The notes: generated by a model not told the origin, from the letters alone. A DNA stretch of 64,000 nucleotides from Dactylorhiza incarnata (GCA_033032865.1 JAWHQI010000185.1:1116001-1180000); one strand, 5' to 3'. Counted from the stretch's first letter, positions 1-11,669 are shown. Translations and numbers: made by a program.

Positions 1-965
1 TCCTTTTGAGACCTTTTCAGAAGGACCACAAGGCTAAAAACATTTTTCCAATGGCTCATTTATTGCTAGGAATGAATGGAGTATTCCAGAACACAACAAA
101 TACATTCTTGGAATGTATTCAATCCTGATGGACGGGTCGGGACCAAAAGAAGAAAACCAAATCAAATGTTCAATAGGAATTCCTTTTCAGGACAGCCTAA
201 AAAGGGAAAGAAATTCAAATACCAATGACACAGAATAAGTATGCTGAAGAGGAGAAGAAATACACAGGGCATTGATCACTATTATCAGTCTGTCAAAAAA
301 GGTTTCATCTTCTTCTTTCTCCTCAAACCCTAAGACAGAAATACAGTGCTCTCTCTGCACAGGAAAATAGACAGCTGCTTCTTCTTCATCATCATACAAC
401 AACTAGATTACAAGAAGTGCTTAGAGAAAAGGATCAAGCAAATAACCCTTGCAAATCATCACTATCATAAGCAAGGGTTCATCTTATACAGATCCAGTGA
501 AAATCAAAAGCTGTAGTTTTATTAATCCCTCTTCAAAGGATTCAGTGGTTCTAAGAGTCTCCTTATCAAAAGACTCAATGGTTCTAAGAGTCTCCTTATC
601 AAAAGACTCAGTGGTTCTAAGAGTCTCCTTATCAAAAGACTCAGTGGTTCTAAGAGTCTCCTTATCAAAAGACTCAGACACAGGTTGTGTAATCCTACCA
701 GGGAGGTAGAAGAGAGGACTACCCACATTTTGGGGAACCTCTATAAAAATTCCCGTGTCTTCTGTGTCTGCTTGTCTGTGTTGTCCCTATTTAAGTTTTC
801 TGTGTTTATTTTTCAGCAATCTATCTTTACTTTATTATGTCTATTGGATTGTTGATTGCATAATACTTAGATTTTTTATTGTGTGTGCATAATTAGGGTA
901 GAAAATATTTAAAACTCTATTTACCTCCCTCTAGAGAATACTTAGAGGCACACTATGCATTTTTA
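1..965 (+). mobile_element. 3' part of a B-type copia LTR
   Basis: This stretch aligns by eye with the last ~1 kb of the B-2 LTR (24330-25891) and, on the other strand, with the B-1 LTRs (26884-28193, 41045-42379). Shared landmarks are a block around 45-120, the 33-bp repeat, a CTATAAAA box at 741 and the tail near 940-965. The terminus reads TATGCATTTTTA where intact copies end GTGCACTTTCA, so it is mutated. No PBS follows, so this is a 3' LTR whose body lies left of the window. Base 966 onward is the interior of another element. Confidence 0.75.
546..678 (+). repeat. 33-bp minisatellite, 4 copies, in B-type LTR
   Basis: Four head-to-tail units begin TGGTTCTAAGAGTCTCC and continue through TTATCAAAAGACTCAG. 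They are nearly identical. Decayed relatives with one to three units occur at 13955-14135, 25515-25610, 27120-27205 (minus) and 41320-41395 (minus), so the repeat is a family hallmark whose copy number varies. Eleven-residue repeats in overlapping frames are by-products of the period. Confidence 0.9.
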
Positions 966-1055
966 GGGAGATTTAGGCTTCAGCCACCATCGCATCCCCT
1001 AGTACCGCTATGAGCCCTTCACCGGGTAACACTCGAGAAGTCTAGGATTCACCCT
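966..1055 (+). repeat. ~85-bp dispersed conserved block, copy 1
   Basis: It resembles blocks at 7388-7480, 56795-56885 and 61809-61900. The shared core runs from GGGAGATTTAGG through TAGTACCG to TCACCGGGTA and CTCGAGAAGTC. It has no convincing reading frame. Its function is unknown. Confidence 0.6.
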
Positions 1056-1165
1056 AAACTTCTAAGTATAACTAAACGGTAGACAAGAGTAGTTTAAATA
1101 GGAGAACTTGATAGGAAAATTCCCGTCCCAAATTTGGGACGGATTAGTATTGCTCAAGTAAGGAT

Positions 1166-1412
1166 AGGTAAGTCCTGTGAGGGATAGGCTCGGTATATTA
1201 GAAAGAGAGTAAGTCCTGGGAGCGGTAGGCTCGGTAAATTAGAAGGATGGGTAAGTCCTGCGAGCGGTAGGCTCGGTATATTAGAAGGACGGGTAAATCC
1301 TGCGAGCAGTAAGCTCGGTATATTAGAAGGATGGGTAAGTCCTGCGAGCGGTAGGCTCTGTAAAAATGAGAAGGATGGGTTAGTCCTGCTAGCGGTAGGC
1401 TCAGTGTTTCAC
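1166..1412 (+). repeat. 42-bp tandem repeat, about 6 copies
   Basis: Units begin GGGTAAGTCCTGCGAGCGG and continue TAGGCTCGGTATATTAGAAG. Outer copies are degenerate and the central ones are closer. The 14-residue periodic peptide on the minus strand is a by-product of the 42-bp period. Confidence 0.85.
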
Positions 1413-1439
1413 TTAGAGGCATTATTGTATCAAGTAGTA

Positions 1440-1735
1440 CGCAGATACCATATGTGTTCTTAGGGGCGTACATAAGGTCTAGGCTGGGAGGTGTCATACT
1501 GGCCTAGGAGTGGTGGACCCAATCCACTGCCCCTGTTTGCCTCAACGGGGTGTACCTGAGCGGAGACTCGAAAAGAGGGAGAGAGGTGGTACTTACTAAA
1601 TAGTAAACGGATACCCTGTGCTCTTAGGGACGTACGCAAGGTCTAGGCTGGGAGATGTGTAACATAAGCCTAGAAGTGGACAGCCCGATCAACTGCCCTA
1701 TTTGCTTCAATTGGGTACCTGAGTTGACACACTCT
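1440..1735 (+). repeat. Duplicated ~120-bp block
   Basis: Two diverged direct copies (about 1440-1558 and 1607-1724) share AAGGTCTAGGCTGGGAG, an 'actgccc...tttgc' stretch and GGTGTACCTGAG or GGGTACCTGAG. A related fragment with GGTCTAGGTTAGG lies near 57275, which supports kinship of the two long LTRs. Confidence 0.6.
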
Positions 1736-2761
1736 AACAATGAGAACTAACAAAAGGTCTGTACGTACAGAGTTGGGTAGGTGAGTTGCATCATTGCATT
1801 ACACATCATAACATAGCATTCTTGCATCATCAGAGACCTCATCGTATAAATTAGTATGAGCTCTTTTATATGATTAGTTTACCTTAGTGCTAGATCACTT
1901 AGCTTATCTGCTTTGTGTGTGCGCATATAAGTTAAGGTTATTCTTATAGCTGCTCTTATATGATGTTACTGCCTTTTATATACTCTAGATGTGCTACTAT
2001 AGCTGGTCTATAAATAATGTTGTTCTTTTATATACCCTAGAAATATTACCATCCATACCTGATGATTCCTTATACTGTATTTGGAACCATATGAACTATT
2101 TAGTATACTCATTTCACTTTGTTGTACCTCTATAATACTCCTGGACATGTTTAGAGAAAAGGTGTTTGATGTATACACATATACTTGATAGTTAGGTCCA
2201 TATCACCTGCTTGTTTTCCATTACTCCTTGTTGTCCTCCGCTTCCTCCTCCTATACGGTGCCTAGGAGTCATGGGTGGAGGCGGTGAGGAACATGCTGAG
2301 TCTTATAGACTAACTATCAGTGGACCATATCATTTTAGGAGCTGTTATGCTGGAGCAGCAGGACCCCATATAGGAGAATAGGACAAGAGAACGTTATAGG
2401 ATGGAGTAGCCCGTTCAAGCAGTAGCCACAGTAAGTGTGAGTGTAGATGTTTTTGAGACTTCCACATGAGCATGAGTGAACCTGTAGTGAGGAGATTGAT
2501 GCACTGGGCTTAAGCCCCTGTTCACTTTAGTACTTTCTTATCGTGGACTTTGTATTTTGATTTTTTTACATAATTTGATTTGTGGACTAGTTTTTGTTTA
2601 ACGCTTCTATTACTTTAATATGTGGTTGGCCTGGATGATGTTGATTAATCGGTAGAATCGGAGTACTATGGTGGCGACCATCCCGTAACTTGGTGCCACC
2701 GCAAGACAGTGGTTCTGGGTGGTAAGACTCAGGAATGAATGCAAAAAAAGAGGGTCTTACA

Positions 2762-3729
2762 CTCCTTATTTTGGGTGGGCAGAATCTCCTCTTCCTAACA
2801 CTCCTTCAGATGATGAGGAATATTCTAATACTCCTCAAGTTTTTGAGACTATTATTGTACCATTTTGGCAGTATTTTAGGGGGAGATTCTACATACTAAG
2901 GATACTTGTACTATAGTTGCTGCTTCTGAGAGTGCACCCTATATTGCAATTGTTTTTGTTGCTTCTCCTATCATGGTTTACAAGAAAAGGTCTTGGGAGA
3001 TTATACCTCTTCCTGCTCATGGATATGAAAATTATCATATCTAACTAATTAAGGATGTTGATAAAGATATTCCAAAAGCAAAAAAAGGTTAAGATGGTAG
3101 AAATCTATTAATTAGAACCACTCCTGAACTCTCTCTAAGAGCATATATTCATATTGTTCCTCTTGTTTCAGAACCTTCCCTCAGGATTCTCAGGAAATAA
3201 GTAGCTCAAATTGTAAAGGACAATCTCAATCTCCAAATGAGCAAAACTATTATAGACTCTGATTATGAGAAATCATTAATTAAGAATATGAAACTTAAGC
3301 TTCATATAAGAGGTTATAGTTTGTTAGGTGTATACAATATTGCTTCTGTTGATTGGAACAAAATGTTATTCATGCAGAAATCATTATTGAATAATCCTGG
3401 TAGAGAACCAAGATGTTTCTCCAAATACTGTGAAAAGAATCAAAAACCATTTCTCTCTCATATATATGATTTCCTTGTTATTAACACCTTTAAGGGGTCT
3501 AAGAACTGAAGTATTTTCTCCTCATGCAGTACATCTAATTTCTCTTCTTTTAAGGTAAAGGTTCGGGATGACATATAATATAATGGAAGGAATTAGAGTT
3601 TGGTAAATAATTTTGTCTATCTTTCTCAATGTTTATTCATGTATATGTCATTCCAGAACCTCATGTTTCTTCTTTCAGAAAAGTCACTTAAAAATCATGT
3701 AAAATCTGATATATCAAATAAGGGGAGAT
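2762..3729 (+). pseudogene. 3' internal remnant of B-type element B'
   Basis: This AT-rich stretch lies between a gypsy-type LTR end and a PPT/LTR boundary, so it is the internal tail of a B-type element. Short open stretches (for example 3237-3509, 90 codons from an ATG) show no domain I recognise, and stops in every frame interrupt anything longer. By position it corresponds to the accessory-gene tail of B-1 and B-2, but I see no clear residue similarity to those. The 5' part of this element should lie left of the window. Confidence 0.4.
3714..3729 (+). other. Polypurine tract of B'
   Basis: The purine-rich AAATAAGGGGAGAT sits directly before the LTR start TGTTGAG. The arrangement matches the PPT/LTR junctions of B-2 (24318-24330) and B-1 (minus, 28194-28206). 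Confidence 0.7.
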
Positions 3730-3897
3730 TGTTGAGAAAAAACTCTTATGATTTGATATACTAGATCAAATAAAGTGATTTAGGTAATTTCCTAAGAATG
3801 AATAGAAAGGTAATATATTGTAAATATAAAAGATGTAATCAAGAACAATGCAGCCAAAGTTTCAGAATGCACTCAAGAAGAAAACCCAACTAAGTTA
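3730..3897 (+). mobile_element. Left piece of B' 3' LTR, split by element A
   Basis: The LTR begins TGTTGAGAAAA and resembles the start of the B-2 LTR. It is interrupted at 3897/3898 by element A and resumes at 13168. The bases flanking A (agtta at 3893-3897, tgtta at 13168-13172) match 4 of 5, as expected for an aged target-site duplication. Confidence 0.7.
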
Positions 3898-5151
3898 TGT
3901 TGGAACATTATTTTCTACATCCCTTTGATTTGAGAATAACAAATCCTACTTGTATTTGATCTTGTTTGCCATTGTGTTTTTAGCATGCAGGTTTGAACTG
4001 ATATGACACTAGGTTGCTGCATTATTGGTCTAGAACTGCCCACAAGCAGAAATTATGATTGTGGTCTAACGCCAGGCGTTAAGACTTAACACTGGGCGTT
4101 GACGATCAATGAGATGACTTGCCACTGAGATGATCGACAAGATGGCTTGTCGCTGAGAAAATGAAAGAGGTTTAATGCTAGGGGTTAGGTCTTAACACTG
4201 GGCATTAACTCTCGATGATTATGGCAAGGAGGGAAGTAGTCGTGATTGAAGGGATACTTTAGGAATGATCTGACGTAACACCAGCGTTAGCATCAACGCA
4301 AGGTTGCCTAAAATGAATGTTTCCTAAAGTGCAGAATCTCCATCCCATTTTGAAAATCCGAGCCATCAAAACCATTCCATACTGGGTCAACGCCAATCGT
4401 TAGCCTTCATACCAGCATTGGCCTCCATTCCTATAAATTGGTGGACTTTGTCTTCTCCAACTACTGATCGAAGAGAGCCCTATTCCAGCACTTCAGAAAC
4501 TCTGAGAGGTACGTATTTTCTAGACCATCGTCTCCCACACAAATTCGAGATAAGAATTCAAGGAGGATCGGATCAACGCTTACCTAACGTGAAGAACGCA
4601 CGCTTTGACTTTGAGAATGTTCAGCGAGCCTTCTTCGTCTCCAGAATTCTTCATGTAGAGTTTTTATTTGTATTTTGTATTTTGTCTTGTAACTCTTTTC
4701 ATAACTATCGTGAAGTAAATTTGGCTCATGTTGGCAACTAGGTCTGGGTAGGAATTAGGGAGAAATTTGCCTCGTATTGGCGACTGGGTCTATGGAGTAG
4801 ATCTAAGGGGTGCTCGAGGCCTTTCTGGGGATAGAAGGGCTTGAGCGGCTTGAGGCTGTATCCAGGAAGGATAGGCTAAAGCCAACCGGTTCTTGGTGAG
4901 AAGAGTCGGTATAGAAAACAAAAAGAATATTTTACTTTATCGCCTACGATTTCTAGCGTCATAAGAAATCAAATTTTGTAATCTTATATTTCAAGTTAAT
5001 AAAATCATGTCTTTCATTTATATTACTTGATCTCCTCTTTTGTGTGGTTTTAACTTTAATTTAATCTCTTATCATTTCAAGTATTTTAAAATATAACAAA
5101 AGTTTGAAAACCCTTATTCACCCCCCTTTAAGGGTGCCTTAAGATTTAACA
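3898..5151 (+). mobile_element. Element A 5' LTR
   Basis: Starts TGTTGGAACATT and ends GATTTAACA just before the PBS. U3 carries a cluster of TAACGCC/GGCGTTA palindromes (about 4067-4420), then a TATAAAT box at 4432-4438. Downstream are paired 'cgcctcgt.ttggcgac' stretches and a tail close to CACCCCCCTTTAAGGG. It differs from the 3' LTR at many sites, so this insertion is clearly older than C1 and B-1. Confidence 0.85.
4067..4438 (+). promoter_or_regulatory. U3 palindrome cluster plus TATA box (A 5' LTR)
   Basis: TAACGCCAGGCGTT at 4067-4080 is a near-perfect palindrome, and variants recur (AACACTGGGCGTT, AACACCAGCGTTAGC, AACGCCAATCGTTAGCC). The last copies end less than 20 bp before CTATAAATTG at 4431. 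The same arrangement in the 3' LTR lies at 12075-12453. The TATA call is by consensus only. Confidence 0.6.
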
Positions 5152-5153
5152 AG

Positions 5154-5171
5154 TGGTATTAGAAGTAGGTT
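5154..5171 (+). other. Primer-binding site of element A
   Basis: TGGTATTAGAAGTAGGTT lies two bases past the LTR end. It is a mutated form of the initiator tRNA-Met complement TGGTATCAGAGC used by most plant copia elements; element C has TGGTAGCAGAGCTAGGTT at the same place. Confidence 0.75.
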
Positions 5172-5200
5172 ATTCCAAATCGGCTTAACATCTGGTAATA

Positions 5201-6754
5201 ATGGCATCTCATTATCTCTCTTCTATTAGTGCGGGGAATTTTTATGTTGAAGAAAAATCAATTGCACCACCTTTATTCGAAGGGAGAAATTATAAAGGGT
5301 GGAAATTTTTAATGGAAAAATTCATTAAAACTATAGATATCGAAGCCTGGAATATTGCGATTGTAAGACCAGCGGACGAAACAATTAAAAAGGAATGTCA
5401 CCTAAATACAAAGGCTTTAAATAGTATTTTTTGTGCTTTATCTCAAGAAATTTTCAAATTGATATATTGTTTCTCTAGTGCATACAAAGTATGGAAATTT
5501 CTTGAAGAAATGTATGTCTTCCTCTCACAGGTACAGAATAAACGCAAGAAGTGGAGAACAGACAAGCTTGCACATATGGTCAACAATGCTCCTCTCATGA
5601 TGAATCGATGGAGTGCACATCAAGAGGATGAGAAGAAGAAATCCTATCTTTTGAAGAGGACTGTCTAAAAGATGTCAAAGGAACTATTTGTTCAAATCTT
5701 GTCTCTTCTGATAGCAATGTAAGGAAATAAAAGTCTTCTCTTTTTGTGACAAATTCCGTTTACACATTACATATGCTACAAATTGCTAAACGTAAAATGA
5801 AGAAATTGAAAATTGCTAAAAAGAAATTACGTTTAGAAAATAAAAGGTTAAAAGCTAATGTTAATGTAAAATCAAATTTTGAATTACTTAGTTCTCACTC
5901 TTGCTCTTTAGTTAAAATTGCTTCACCTTGTAACTCTTGTAATGATTTAAAAGATAATTACAAGGAACTTGAAAAAAAGTTATTTTTGCAAAAGAACAAA
6001 ATGAAAAATTATGTTTAGAAAACTCTTCTCTAAATAGCAATTGTGCTATGTGTAAAAAACTAAAATTAAAATTAAAGAGATGGATGAAACATTTGAGGAA
6101 TTAAGAAATGACTACAAACTCACATTGAATCTATTGTCACCACTCTTAAAAATAGCACAACTGCTTATAATAAAGCTAGACATAATCTCAAAATTAAGAA
6201 TAATGAATTAGAAACTAAAATCAACTTGCTTAAAGAAATCATAAAGAAAAATTCTCAAAACATACATTCACAATCTCAAGAAAAATTCAAAAGCAAGTTA
6301 AATATGAACTTTCTTAATTTGACTAAGCCAAACATCGGAAATGAAAAAACATCGAAAGATTGTAAATGAAATTCTAAGATATTATCATCACTATCAATCC
6401 TCTCCCAACATAAAATTAAATGCAAACAAATTTCCCTTAAATAATAAATTCAAAAGTCTTTTTTATCCAAACATTCAAGTAAATGACTATGGAAATTTGA
6501 AAAATAAAAAGAACGTTCTTCCAAGGTATGAATGGAGACCCATACGTAAGAATGACGCACTAAAGTCAATTGAATGGGTCCACTCATCCTTATCTTCCCA
6601 AAGGCATACCGATGTATTTGGGTACCCAAAGGAACCATCCCACTTGGTCCTCTTTGGATACCTAAATCTCAAATTCATTAGGTATCATCAAATGCATGAA
6701 GTAGAATCTATTCAAAATAGACCATACAAATTTCTACTTCATGATATGCTTTAA
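5201..6754 (+). pseudogene. gag: gag-like gene of element A (SIRE-type), frameshifted
   Basis: The ATG at 5201 opens a Gag N-terminal domain of the copia type: a LFEGRNYKGWKFLMEKF stretch, then helices through FKLIYCFSSAYKVWKFLEEMY. A frameshift near 5515 breaks it. Homology to element C shows that the same protein continues in other frames through a lysine-rich coiled coil (about 5746-6250) to a segment with FGYPKEPS (WVPKG in C), ending at 6754. No CCHC zinc knuckle is visible. In SIRE-like elements the protease would follow shortly after this point; here translation stops and pol is absent. The product would be a virion structural protein. It is non-functional as it stands. Confidence 0.7.
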
Positions 6755-7387
6755 CATTTTTTTATCCATCATGACATGGTTTTCTAATATAATATTTTAA
6801 ATTTGACTTTGTCCTCTAAAGCCTAATTGAAGTTAACAAATTAAATTAAATAAAAAGTAGAAGTCAAGTTTTCATTTATAAATGACCAATCTATTATCAC
6901 TAAAATCATGCATATTTGTCTTGCTCAATCATTTTTTTGGCATATCCTATAATATTAAGCTCAAATGATTGTGCAAAACTCAAGAATTAAGGTTGTTGGA
7001 GACAATGATCTAAAATTTTAACTTCTGCAACTTTTTACAATTTCTTCTCATTTTTTCACTTCATTAGACAGCTCTTACATTGCACAAACATTATTGAGCA
7101 GAATCGGAAGTGAAATCAAAGAAAATCTAGGCTATACGAGTAAAATATGCACTCTTTGTGAGCTAACACAGGCGCTAAGACCTAACGCCAGCGTTAGCTC
7201 GAATGTTCAATATTCTGTGTTGTTTAAAATTTTGAAAATCTCTAAAAATATTTTTTTTATAATACCTATCTTTATCTGTATGCCTTTGTGTGATCTTTGA
7301 AAAATCTAATACAAAATTATAAAATAATAAACTTATCAAAAATTATTTTTTAAACTTAATTTTTCTATTTTCATGTATCTTGTGAAA
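6755..7387 (+). other. Post-gag non-coding DNA of A with a motif cluster
   Basis: AT-rich DNA without supported ORFs. A cluster at 7163-7197 (GGCGCTAAGACC, TAACGCCAGCGTTAGCTCG) repeats the LTR palindrome. Element C has a motif cluster at the equivalent place (61497-61535), but with C's own LTR version (GCGCTAGTGC, GTGCTAGCTCG). Confidence 0.6.
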
Positions 7388-7480
7388 GGGAGATTTGGGA
7401 TGTCACCCCCATCATATCTCCTTGTACCGGTGCGATCCCTTCACCGGGTATACCTCGAGAAGTCCAAGATCCACTCAAAA
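7388..7480 (+). repeat. ~85-bp dispersed conserved block, copy 2
   Basis: Inside element A. It contains CCGGTGCGATCCCTTCACCG, which can form a six-base-pair hairpin (CCGGTG with CACCGG). It marks the left edge of the stretch present in A but missing from C. Confidence 0.65.
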
Positions 7481-7943
7481 TTGCTAAGTCCAACAAATGT
7501 CTCTCAAAGATAAACTATAGACACATGTACATCATTGCAAATATCCGACAAAGGAAACTATCATATCTTGCCTTACATAAAAAGTATGCATATTCATATT
7601 TTGTAATTAAAAAAGGTTTAATAAAATAGAACGTCATACCAATACTTATCCTTACAATTCATTGAATATCTTTAAAACTAAAGTGATATGCTATTATATC
7701 TTTAAATAGGCCATTATTCTGATCCATTGTCGATAGAAAGTTTATAGATTGTTTTTACATTATAAAGTCAACCAAGGATTAAGTGAAAACCTTTTTTAAA
7801 GCATCAAAATTATAATTATGAAAGCCTGAATAAAACCTAGAACACAACACAGAAACAATTCACAAAATAGATAAAAACAAGAAAAAGGTAAAAAGCATGA
7901 TAACAGCTAACGTTGGGCGCAAGTGGTAACGCTAGGCGTTAGA

Positions 7944-9096
7944 CTAAATTGTCCAAATGCTAAAAACTACTATTACATAACAGTAAGCACCCCAAAACTC
8001 TATACGCTCACTAATAGAATCTGTCCCCTCTGTACTTGAACTTCCTGGATCTCTTGACCTTCGAGTACAACGTGTCGAGTGGCATGGCGGATCCTCCACG
8101 AGAATGTCCCAATCCCTCTCCTCTGCAGGTGTCGATTTCAACTTCAGGGCCCTGATCATATATCGCACCATCTTCTCGATCCGTGACACTCAGCGTGTCG
8201 TGTTCTCCTTGAATTCCTTGAATGACTCCTGATGCTCCTGATTTGTCTCACGGAGTGAAACTCCTCGTCCTAGGGGTGGTCAAAAAGATGATGGTATATC
8301 TCGTGATAGAGTAACTCGAATGGTTGAAGTAGAATAAAGCTCAAGGATAAGATCATTAATATAGTTACTTGATAATGTATGCATACTTCTCAATCACCAC
8401 CCTTTGAATGAGTCCTCCAAAGGGAAGTGTGTTGAGACGAGACTGTCTTGTATCCTTCAATTTAAATGTATAAGGAATCTGTGAGAGTAAAAGATCTGCC
8501 ACATCAAAAACTTCTTCCTGTATAATATGATAAGTAACAATACTCAGTTGTGTAGTGATCTTCTTTGTATCTCCGGACTTCAACATTAAAGTGTGTCGCA
8601 AAATATCTTGAATTATGAATGCTTCTTCCCTAAGTGAAGAAACATCCGTAATTTGCTCTCTAGTCTCCTTCCCATGCAAAACCAGATTCACTGGTGTCCA
8701 GTCTCACTCATCACTATACTTCTCAACCACATCCAGATGATTCTCACTCTCTATTAACCCAAACTCATTCCGCAGATCTTCATGTGTGATTTGAACAACT
8801 TCAAACTATATCATAGACATCACTCCTCCATGAATTTCGGTTTCTAACTGATCAAACAAATGGTTATTGAATTCCCGAATAAAATCTATGGAAAAACAGT
8901 CATCAGTAATCACTAATAACACTCCTGATACAGCCATGAGGTTTTGAATATGGCATGATGGGGGAGGTCTATTTGCAACACCATGCCTTTGCTAATATAC
9001 GCTTTCTCAATCCCCACACAAGATTGATAAGACTCTTGGGGTGGATGGGTCAAAGACTTTCTGGCACGAATCCCATGTGCACTGGAAGAAGCCATA
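7944..9096 (-). pseudogene. Antisense accessory gene of element A (putative plant-transposon domain), broken
   Basis: Read on the minus strand, an ATG at about 9096 (context GTTATGGCTTC) directly follows a T-rich stretch ending ATATGCAG, a good 3' splice site. An open stretch follows to 8913, then a frameshift. Recognisable segments continue in other frames: a FIREFNNHL stretch with ITHEDLRNEFGL after it, and a 108-codon segment at 8691-8365 with AFIIQDILRHTLML and RLNTLPFGGLIQRVVIEKY. The pattern of hydrophobic positions (a 'REF.....L' helix, then an 'It.e.l...fgL' strand, then a helical region ending 'RL.tLPf..Li') is what I associate with the plant 'putative transposon protein' domain. It also parallels the sense gene of B-1. 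Biochemical function is unknown. Confidence 0.5.
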
Positions 9097-9583
9097 ACCT
9101 GCATATTTTGACACAACAAAAAATCAACAACAACAAAAAATTTAATCAACACCCGACGTTATTGTTAACTCCAGGCGCATGCTTTGAAACTTCCTATCAC
9201 CTTCAGTACACAACACTGACCTTTATTAACACATATAACTCACAAAATTTCATAAAAAGTAAGGAATAAATGGGAAATCACCAATTAAACTCAAAACAAC
9301 TAAAAAGGTCAAGCAAAAACTCATCTTTGAGAAGAATCTCAAAAACCCCATTCTTCAACTCAAAACTTAAAACCCTAGATCTCAAAATCCTAGATCTATC
9401 ATATACCATAATAAAACACTTCAATACTTCAAAGGATTATAATTTAGGGGTAGAGAAATGCTTTAATCACAAAATATAAGAAGAAAACATAAATTTTACT
9501 TAGATTTGAGAAGGGGGGTCGACAAAACTGGAAGATAAATGGTTTGAAATGGAGAGAATAAGAAAAGAACTCGGATTTGGGGC

Positions 9584-9656
9584 TTTTATATAAAGTGGAC
9601 TCAACGCCGGTGTTGAGCATAATGCTAGGCGTTAGCTCCTTTTTTCTCTATAAATG
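9584..9656. promoter_or_regulatory. Putative bidirectional promoter inside element A
   Basis: A motif core at 9603-9636 (AACGCCGGTGTT and GCTAGGCGTTAGC) is flanked on the left by TTTTATATAAA (9584-9594, a TATA box read on the minus strand toward the accessory gene). On the right is CTATAAATG (9649-9657, read on the plus strand). The right half copies the LTR arrangement, where GGCGTTAGCCTCC is followed by CTATAAATTG. The minus transcript would run about 490 bp before the accessory ATG and could lose an intron in its leader. Confidence 0.5.
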
Positions 9657-10330
9657 CAATTTCTTTGTTGCCTATCTATTGGTATACCATTATATATATG
9701 TTTACACCTTATTTACTCCATCATTTACAGAAAAAACAAAAATCAAAATATAAAAGATAAAACCATTTCAAAACCACCAAAAATATGCGTAAATAGCCTT
9801 CCAATCAATTCCAAATTCTCTGAAATTTCTACACTAAGAAGGTCTATATACATACTACCTATTCCAAAGATTTTTTTTTTCAAAAATCTCAAAAAACATT
9901 GTTCTGATTGTGCGTTGAGTAGTTAACGCCGGGCGTTAGCTCCTTTTGCCAAACTGAAATTCTGATTTCTCTGCACTATTTTAGGTATTTTTATAATAAT
10001 TTTTCTCTATTTATTTTCTCAATTTTTGAAATTATTTTGTTATTAGTTTGGTTGTTTTTATTCTAAAATAAAAAAATTCAAATAATTCAAAATAATCAAA
10101 AATATGTTTTTGTTATTTGTTTTGCTTTGAAATATTTACAAAACCATGGTTTGACAATAAGACTTCACAAGAGCAAACATCTTAGTTATTTTTGTTTCAA
10201 ATGGTCAAAATTGATTTTGGCATACACACAAAGATTTTCTTCGATGTCTAATTCTAATTTCAAATTTCTTAAACATTGTTTATCTTGTAATGCCTTGACC
10301 TTAATTTGATTATGTGCAATGAAATAGTCT

Positions 10331-11660
10331 ATAGAAAATTGTGTATGATCGCCTAGCATGCCTCTAAGTATTAGTAATGTTCTATGTTAATTAATGAATC
10401 TTACATTCACTATTTTGGTAATCTACATGTGCTCATAATCTTAGTCTTGCATGATTGTGTAGTGTAATAGTTTTTAACATATTAAGTTGGATAAATTACC
10501 TACACCATCTTTCAAACAATGAATTTCTTGCACACATAGAAGTATTATTTCAAAATTACTAATGTTTGCATCAACAAGTGAATTCGGAGACCTTTGGCCC
10601 AAACTTAAAAAAATTATAATGAAATAAAAAACCAAAGATAACTCCACCAAGCACTTCTCACCCTCCTGATAAGTCTTATTGAGTATTGTGAGGTTGAGCA
10701 CCTTGGAAAGAATTGTAAAGTGTCTTGTGCAAACACATTCCTTTTTATCACTTCTATTTGTACACCAGATCACTAAAAAATATAAAAATGCTTATGTGAT
10801 CCCCCAAGAAATACTTTGCTCCCTGATAAGTCTTAATGAGCATTGAGTGAGCCAAGCACCTTGGTAGTTGTACTCTTTTTATGTGCTTTGAAATTTTATT
10901 CTAGATTTAATGTGTGAAAGTAATTACAAGATTACAATCTTAATGTTGTTGTTACTATTTCATTACATATGTCATGTGTTTTGATTATTTAACTTATGTA
11001 CTTTTATCAAAACATCTTATGCACAGATCATTGTTTTTCATAAAGCTTCTAATCATGAGAATTGGATCCTAATGCAAAATTACATAATTCTCTAAAAACT
11101 TAAGTAAAAGCACTAGATTGCAATGCTTGATTTCTACAATGTTTTCTTTACTTGAAATATGAATTGGTTACATTATAGTTATTATCTTTTTGAATATGTT
11201 AAATCATGATTGCCTATTAGTTATAAAAATTTTCAAAGTTAAATTCTCAAATGTGAAGAGTCTAGACATATTGTTGGAATGGTCAAACTATAATAAAATA
11301 CTACTCTTAATTGTTTTGTTTTTGTTTTTCGCATTTCTCTTTTGGTCATGTCTTTCGTTTATCATGCTTACTTCTTAGGTCTTTCTTCACTTGTGCTTGT
11401 CAAACTATATTGCATCTCTCTCAACAAGTAATATTCTTCTTTAAAATTAATTTGCAAAGTAAGTGGTAGAATTCCTTTGGTAAAATCATGGAATGTTGCT
11501 CTTTCATGCTTATCATATATTTTTCGGCTATGCTACTCTCTCCCTTAGCTCGATCATGACTTACCTTATGTTTAAACAAAAAATCTTAATCCTCTCTTAG
11601 TTATGTCCTATCTTTTGTCTTCCCTCTTCTAGTTTTGTATCAACTCCACCAACTTTTGCT
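10331..11660 (+). other. Non-coding 3' internal region of A, conserved with C
   Basis: No supported genes. Several stretches align with element C at 62100-62900, including two direct copies of CCTGATAAGTCTTA followed by 'gcaccttgg' at 10672-10715 and 10823-10868. Matching copies in C lie at 62432-62478 and 62600-62645. Confidence 0.6.
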
Positions 11661-11669
11661 AATAACAAA

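Larger units (their letters stand above)
966..2761 (+). mobile_element. Right part of a long gypsy-type LTR, non-coding
   Basis: There is no gene here. The stretch starts with an ~85-bp block also found at 56795, 7388 and 61809. It continues with a 42-bp tandem repeat, a duplicated ~120-bp block and unique AT-rich DNA, and ends GGGTCTTACA at 2761, a plausible LTR terminus. Text resembling its repeat ('gtaggctcgg') also follows the same block at 56940-57070 inside another long gypsy-type LTR, so both probably belong to one family. The B-type LTR ending at 965 appears to be inserted into it. Family assignment is an inference. Confidence 0.5.
7480..10330 (-). other. Accessory-gene cassette of element A, absent from C
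   Basis: Between the 85-bp block and a shared stretch containing CCTCTAAGTAT, element A has about 2.85 kb where element C has about 0.2 kb. The extra DNA holds the antisense gene, its promoter region and motif clusters at 7905-7945, 9603-9636 and 9918-9940. It was either gained by A or lost by C. Confidence 0.55.

Noticed and set aside
546..678. Array of 33-bp repeats resembling a CRISPR array
   Set aside because: Units are contiguous with no unique spacers, lie in a plant LTR and recur in other B-type LTRs; this is a minisatellite.
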